35,592 bases of DNA. It comes from Scytonema sp. UIC 10036. Lineage in GTDB: Bacteria > Cyanobacteriota > Cyanobacteriia > Cyanobacteriales > Nostocaceae. The position numbers were made by a program, and so were the translations under genes. The stretch spans positions 1 to 35,592 of the forward strand of contig NZ_WJFC01000130.1 in NCBI RefSeq assembly GCF_009725235.1. The letters run 5' to 3'. Shown piece by piece: positions 31,898 to 35,592 of the stretch. The notes under the pieces are model-generated. The model made no database searches. It had not been told where the DNA came from and saw only the letters and a program-made list of their open reading frames with translations. The first letter of the stretch is position 1, and each line of letters begins with the position of its first letter.

Positions 31898-31939
31898 CAG
31901 TGACCAGTGACCAGTGACCAGTGACCGGTGACCGGTGAC
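31898..31939. repeat. Heptanucleotide tandem repeat (STRR)
   Basis: Four CAGTGAC and two CGGTGAC units in the gap between the second and third cpcG genes. Confidence 0.88.
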
Positions 31940-31949
31940 CATTAACCCT

Positions 31950-32693
31950 TTACCGAATTGGGAAACTTGCAGTGGGGCTAATGGAAACAGGAATTCCCTC
32001 TGGCTTTGTTTGCCTGGTGGTATCGGGAATTCTGATATTTGTTGTGTTTACTGGTGTGAATTTAACTGGAGTGACTTTGATAGAACTTGCCATTTCTAGG
32101 AAGTTCTTGATATCTCCCCACTTGTAGCGCTCTTGTTCCTCTTTGTCTCGCCAGTAATTACCGTAGCGAGGTGTGACTAAATTAAAGGGTCTGTCTTTAA
32201 AGCGACGGCGTTGATAAGGAACTGTATTTTCACCAAAGTTGGTTATATACTCTTCGCTGTCTAACAAAGCATCAACAAAGCCATCAAAGCCTAAAGTGGC
32301 AATTTTAATTGACCAAGCAATTTCTTCGTCTTTGTTGTATGGCGCACGTCCTAACAGCCGTTTCAAAGTCACTTCTACAACACGGTAATTAGAATTTGTC
32401 TCAACCACTAGACGGCGGTAAGCTTCTGACTTAGCTAACCCTCGAATAAAGTCGCGTACAGTAATGGTACGGTTCTTCAGTTGAGATTCTAAGTTGCTCT
32501 GGCGGTAGAAATTCAAAATTTCGTGTTCGCTGACAACTTGTCGATAAGCCGCCCAAATCAGTGCTTGAATTTCACCATCAGAAGGAGAATCTTCCAATCG
32601 GTAAATTCTGGGAGTATCTTCGTTAGGCACTTCGTAACCAGCAACTCTCTGGTTTTGCGAACTGGGTTTATATTGCAGTAAAGGGATTGTCAT
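31950..32693 (-). CDS. cpcG: Phycobilisome rod-core linker CpcG
   Basis: 247 residues, starting [22 protein letters not shown] with a PBS linker domain to about residue 180 ([40 protein letters not shown]). The C-terminal tail, rich in Thr and Pro ([20 protein letters not shown]), is unlike that of its neighbours. It is close to the third copy over the linker domain, indicating tandem duplication. Different tails allow different rod classes to attach to the core. It is flanked on both sides by heptamer repeats. Confidence 0.95.
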   Translation of the reverse strand: MTIPLLQYKPSSQNQRVAGYEVPNEDTPRIYRLEDSPSDGEIQALIWAAYRQVVSEHEILNFYRQSNLESQLKNRTITVRDFIRGLAKSEAYRRLVVETNSNYRVVEVTLKRLLGRAPYNKDEEIAWSIKIATLGFDGFVDALLDSEEYITNFGENTVPYQRRRFKDRPFNLVTPRYGNYWRDKEEQERYKWGDIKNFLEMASSIKVTPVKFTPVNTTNIRIPDTTRQTKPEGIPVSISPTASFPIR

Positions 32694-32699
32694 AGTTAA

Positions 32700-32786
32700 T
32701 TGCTAGTTGCTAATTGCTAATTGCTAATTGCTAATTGCTAATTGCTAATCGATTACTATTAGCCATTAGCCATCAGCCATTAGCTA
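32700..32786. repeat. Two heptamer arrays (STRR)
   Basis: Seven units of TTGCTAR (32700-32748), then four units of the TTAGCCA type (32759-32786), the last running into the stop codon of the first cpcG. Confidence 0.88.
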
Positions 32787-33620
32787 AACTGTTTTATTTC
32801 CAGGAATGTAACTGTAAGGTAAATTCACTTTCGTGGGTTTTACAGTTGGTTGGGCTGCTGTTTGGCTATATGCTTCTGGTAACTCTACGTTGGCAATGTA
32901 GTTTCTTGCTCTGTCTTGCGATCGCTGGTAGCTTAAACCACCAGGAGCAATACTTGCAGCCATTGTTAAGAAGTTAGAAGGAATGGCTCCACGGACGCCT
33001 CTTTGTACCGATTGTCCTGAAACGGTTGCTTGGTAATAAGTCGTACCTCCCAAGTATATTGATAACTGCTGGTTGCGCCAGTAGTCAGCGTAACGAGGAT
33101 TTACTAGGTTGAAGGGTCTGTCTTTGAAGCGACGGCGTTGGAAAGGAACTATCTCATCGCCGAAGTTTTGGCGGTATTCGTCACTGTCTACTAGGGCGTC
33201 AATGAAGCCATCTAAGCCTTTTGTGGCTATAACAATAGACCAGGCAATTTGCTCGTCTTTACCATAGCTAGCACGTCCTAAAAAGCGCTTGAAGCTGATG
33301 TCTACTAGGCGGTAGTTGGAGTTGGTGTCTCCCACAAGTGACCGATAAACTTCAGACTTACCCAATCCCCGGATAAAATCTCTAACGTTAATTGCTCGAT
33401 GTCGCAATTGCGATTCTAAGAAGGGCTGGCGGTAGCTCTCTAAAATGAGGTGTTCGCTGAAAATTTGTCGGTATCCTGCCCAAATTATGGCATCAATATC
33501 AGCGTTTGAAATAGCGTCTGTTGAGCGGTAAGGAATTGGAGTGTCTTCGTTAGGCACTTCATAGCCCTCAACACGCTGGTTTTGCGTGGTTGGTATGGAT
33601 TCAAGTAATGGTATTGACAT
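32784..33620 (-). CDS. cpcG: Phycobilisome rod-core linker CpcG
   Basis: 278 residues, similar in length to CpcG1 of Anabaena. It starts MSIPLLESIPTTQNQRVEGY; the linker domain holds [20 protein letters not shown] and [20 protein letters not shown]. The long C-terminal tail contains GGTTYYQATVSGQSVQRGVR and ends NLPYSYIPGNKTV. Without a hydrophobic C-terminal helix it should join rods to the core of standard phycobilisomes. It is first of the three cpcG genes, downstream of cpcF. Confidence 0.95.
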   Translation of the reverse strand: MSIPLLESIPTTQNQRVEGYEVPNEDTPIPYRSTDAISNADIDAIIWAGYRQIFSEHLILESYRQPFLESQLRHRAINVRDFIRGLGKSEVYRSLVGDTNSNYRLVDISFKRFLGRASYGKDEQIAWSIVIATKGLDGFIDALVDSDEYRQNFGDEIVPFQRRRFKDRPFNLVNPRYADYWRNQQLSIYLGGTTYYQATVSGQSVQRGVRGAIPSNFLTMAASIAPGGLSYQRSQDRARNYIANVELPEAYSQTAAQPTVKPTKVNLPYSYIPGNKTV

Positions 33621-33703
33621 CTTTACTTTTACCTTGTTTTATGATAAAGAGGACTGGAGACTGGGAAATTGTTCAGTATTCAGTGACGTTCTTTAGTCAC
33701 TGG

Positions 33704-34318
33704 TCATTTATCAGGTGACTGTGCTAGCAGCACGCGAGCGCGGATTGCTTTTTCAGGATCGCTAGCTAGCATTTCTTCAAATTTGACCTCGATCGAACTT
33801 TGGAGTTCGGGTATTTTTGCTAGTGCTTGCAAGCCAACAATGGCAGCATAGCGAATTGACCAGTCCCCGTCTTGGGTTAGAGCAAGTAGGGCATCCATAG
33901 CTCTGACTTGTGCAGTTGTGCAATCGCTTTGGGCTAACTTGTGCCATTGCAAAAAGCCCAGCCCCTTAGCGGCTGCACGGCGAACAGTGGGTGCAAAATC
34001 TGTAGCAGATGCTGTTAACAACACTTCTAAGGCGCGGGGATCACCTATCGCAGCTAAAGTGCGAATTGAGTAAGCCCGTGCGCCATAGTTATAATCATCT
34101 ATGTTTTCCAGCAACTGTGGCACTGCAATTTCTCCTAATTCTGTCAGTCCGGTAACTGCCGCTACTGCTGCTCCTGGGTTGTTGTATCCAAAGGAGGCGA
34201 TTAGGGTGGGAATTGCTACCGGATCTTTTGCTGCTGCCAGTTTTTGCACCGCCGCTACCATTCGCGCAGGGGAGTCCGCTTCAGCAACGGCGCGAATTAA
34301 TTCTTGGATGTTAGTCAT
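33704..34318 (-). CDS. cpcF: Phycocyanobilin lyase subunit CpcF
   Basis: 204 residues of HEAT-like (EZ/PBS lyase) helical repeats: KDPVAIPTLIASFGYNNPGA, YNYGARAYSIRTLAAIGDPR, FAPTVRRAAAKGLGF and WSIRYAAIVGLQALAKI. CpcF pairs with CpcE to attach phycocyanobilin to the alpha-phycocyanin cysteine. Length and repeat spacing are normal. It lies 80 bp downstream of cpcE, with a heptamer array between them. Confidence 0.94.
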   Translation of the reverse strand: MTNIQELIRAVAEADSPARMVAAVQKLAAAKDPVAIPTLIASFGYNNPGAAVAAVTGLTELGEIAVPQLLENIDDYNYGARAYSIRTLAAIGDPRALEVLLTASATDFAPTVRRAAAKGLGFLQWHKLAQSDCTTAQVRAMDALLALTQDGDWSIRYAAIVGLQALAKIPELQSSIEVKFEEMLASDPEKAIRARVLLAQSPDK

Positions 34319-34328
34319 TGGTCAAAGG

Positions 34329-34393
34329 TTAGTTGTTGGTTGTTAGTGGTTAGTTGTTAGCAGCCAAGAACCACTAACCATTAACCACTAACA
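34329..34393. repeat. Heptamer repeats forming a hairpin
   Basis: GTTAGTT/GTTGGTT/GTTAGTG-type units face ACCACTAACC-type units across a short centre (about 34361-34370), so the cpcE-cpcF gap can fold into a hairpin. It could tune the ratio of CpcE to CpcF. Confidence 0.7.
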
Positions 34394-34398
34394 AATTC

Positions 34399-35229
34399 CT
34401 ACAACAATGAATCCATCAAGTTTAAAACTCGAATAGCGTCATCACTTAGAGACAATGCTTCGGACTCCTGATTGAGTTGACTCTCTAATAAGCCTTTGAG
34501 GGCTATCAGTTTGAAGCTATTCTCTACAGTGGCATTAGCAATTGCATCTGCGGCTGCTATATACCCTATTGCTCCTAAATCTCCTAAGGCTACACGGCGC
34601 AATTGCAGGTTACTGTCATTCAGCACTTTTACCAAATGTTCCCCATATTGAGGATCTTTTGCGAGCTGGTACATTGCCCTGTTTGCTGCACACTGCACTC
34701 TTGGAACTGGATGCTCGATAAAGGGTTGAATTAAGGGAATAGCCTCAGTAGCACCAATTGCTCCTAAGGCTTCAAGCACCGCTTCATATGGCTGGGTTAG
34801 GTGGGGACGCCCAGGTACCTGAATGGCAGCTGCAACACCCCCTTCTAACAATTGCATAAGCGGAGTGGCGGCGCTAGGGTCGCGTAGCATTTCCAGAGAC
34901 TGGGCTGCTGCTTCCCTTACGTAAAAATCAGAGCATTCCAAACACCCAATCAGCGCTGGTACTGCTCTCACGTTGCCTATTTTCCCCAGTGCTCTTGCGG
35001 CATTACGTCGCAGAGGGTAACCTCCAAGTTCTGTTCGATCGGCTTCATCCTCTAACGCTGCAATCAGAGCATCTACAGCTTCTGTTGACCTAACTCGGAA
35101 TCTACCCAGCCACCAAGCTGCGTAGTAGCGGAGACTTAAATCTGGCGATCGCAGGTTGGCAGTTGCTTGCTCTGGTGTTAGTGGTTGCGTGCTTTCTACT
35201 AAATACTCTTCTGCACCGGGTTCTATCAT
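34399..35229 (-). CDS. cpcE: Phycocyanobilin lyase subunit CpcE
   Basis: 276 residues of PBS-lyase HEAT-like repeats: SPDLSLRYYAAWWLGRFRVR, YPLRRNAARALGKIGNVRAV, FYVREAAAQSLEMLRDPSAA, and VPRVQCAANRAMYQLAKDP. It is the alpha partner of the CpcE/CpcF heterodimer that ligates phycocyanobilin to CpcA. The start lies 20 bp after cpcD. The order cpcD-cpcE-cpcF-cpcG matches the cpc operons of Anabaena-type cyanobacteria. Confidence 0.95.
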   Translation of the reverse strand: MIEPGAEEYLVESTQPLTPEQATANLRSPDLSLRYYAAWWLGRFRVRSTEAVDALIAALEDEADRTELGGYPLRRNAARALGKIGNVRAVPALIGCLECSDFYVREAAAQSLEMLRDPSAATPLMQLLEGGVAAAIQVPGRPHLTQPYEAVLEALGAIGATEAIPLIQPFIEHPVPRVQCAANRAMYQLAKDPQYGEHLVKVLNDSNLQLRRVALGDLGAIGYIAAADAIANATVENSFKLIALKGLLESQLNQESEALSLSDDAIRVLNLMDSLL

Positions 35230-35249
35230 TGATAGACTTTGATAGACTT

Positions 35250-35495
35250 TTAGTTGGCTTCTGCGGCAGTCAAAGATTCAATTTTGACAATCTTACCACC
35301 CATACGGGTAATGCGCTGCATTTCCTCGTTCATGCGCGTGTAGGGTACAGTAATATACACGCTACCGCTGTTGCGTATATCGTAACTGTTCTTGTCGTTC
35401 TCTGAGTTTTGACGCAGACCTACGACTTCGTAACGGAAAATCCGGCTACCCGCACTAGAAATACCACCGGCTCCTACTGTTGTTTGTCCAAACAT
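35250..35495 (-). CDS. cpcD: Phycobilisome rod cap linker CpcD
   Basis: 81 residues: MFGQTTVGAGGISSAGSRIF then YEVVGLRQ, and YITVPYTRMNEEMQRITRMG ending in KIVKIESL. This is the small CpcD linker that closes the outer end of phycocyanin rods. A strong AAGGAG lies about 11 bases upstream of the ATG. The preceding genes of the operon (expected cpcB, cpcA, cpcC) would lie beyond the right edge of the window. Confidence 0.96.
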   Translation of the reverse strand: MFGQTTVGAGGISSAGSRIFRYEVVGLRQNSENDKNSYDIRNSGSVYITVPYTRMNEEMQRITRMGGKIVKIESLTAAEAN

Positions 35496-35538
35496 AACTG
35501 CTATATCTCCTTTTGTTTAATGGATAACTAGCGATTGC

Positions 35539-35591
35539 GGACTGGGGACTGGGGACTGGGTAAATTCTTCCCTAACCCCTAACCCCTAACC
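35539..35591. repeat. Two heptamer arrays at window edge
   Basis: Three GGACTGG units (35539-35559) and three CCTAACC units (35571-35591) upstream of cpcD; the second array may continue past the window. Confidence 0.85.
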
Positions 35592-35592
35592 C

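Noticed and set aside
31045..33620. One of the cpcG genes being the membrane-anchored CpcL type
   Set aside because: None of the three has a hydrophobic C-terminal helix.

Overview
The window looks like chromosomal DNA of a filamentous, Nostocales-type cyanobacterium. The evidence is a phycocyanin accessory cluster (cpcD-cpcE-cpcF and three tandem cpcG genes, the multi-cpcG arrangement known from Anabaena/Nostoc), many heptanucleotide tandem repeats (STRR type) between genes, HIP1 octamers (GCGATCGC), and large signalling proteins with caspase, STAND and WD40 domains. No species can be named from the sequence alone.

Layout. (1) 1-10.0 kb: a receiver-histidine kinase, a DUF4058-like protein, a 1933-residue caspase / STAND NTPase / membrane / 14-WD40 / periplasmic-binding-protein gene, a MITE-like repeat, an exported cyclase-family protein, and an antitoxin with a truncated PIN toxin. 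(2) 10.4-14.0 kb, plus strand: cas1, cas2, a leader, and a CRISPR array of 25 repeats of 37 bp with 24 spacers of 37-46 bp. (3) 14.0-15.4 kb: phased A-tracts and decayed or orphaned toxin-antitoxin and protease fragments. (4) 15.5-25.7 kb, minus strand: a type III-D effector operon. In transcription order it is cas10, cas7-like, csx10 (cas5), cas11-like, a CARF effector with a possible RelE-like end, two cas7-like genes, csx19, a fourth cas7-like gene and an unknown 192-residue gene. (5) 25.7-28.3 kb: a second set of gene remnants (higB fragment, vapC pseudogene with an intact vapB-like partner, truncated DUF1016 protein). (6) 28.4-30.9 kb: two tandem paralogues of unknown function coupled to a TIM-barrel sugar isomerase-like gene. 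(7) 31.0-35.6 kb, minus strand: the phycobilisome cluster.

How the genes work together. Cas1-Cas2 should add spacers at the leader end. The array is read from the cas2 side, and its last repeat carries a substitution, as expected at the old end. The minus-strand operon should assemble a crRNA-guided RNA-targeting complex. Cas10 keeps the GGDD cyclase motif but shows no HD nuclease domain, so its likely output is cyclic oligoadenylate, which the CARF protein would sense. No cas6 is visible, so the crRNA-processing enzyme must lie elsewhere. The gene order matches, unit for unit, the fused subunits I recall for the III-Dv complex of Synechocystis 6803 (Cas7-Cas5-Cas11, Cas7-Cas7, Csx19, Cas7), but here the subunits are separate genes.

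The most notable items are the unfused III-Dv-like operon with its CARF effector and unknown last gene; the membrane-spanning caspase receptor with a canonical EF-hand loop; and the toxin-antitoxin debris at the edges of both CRISPR modules.
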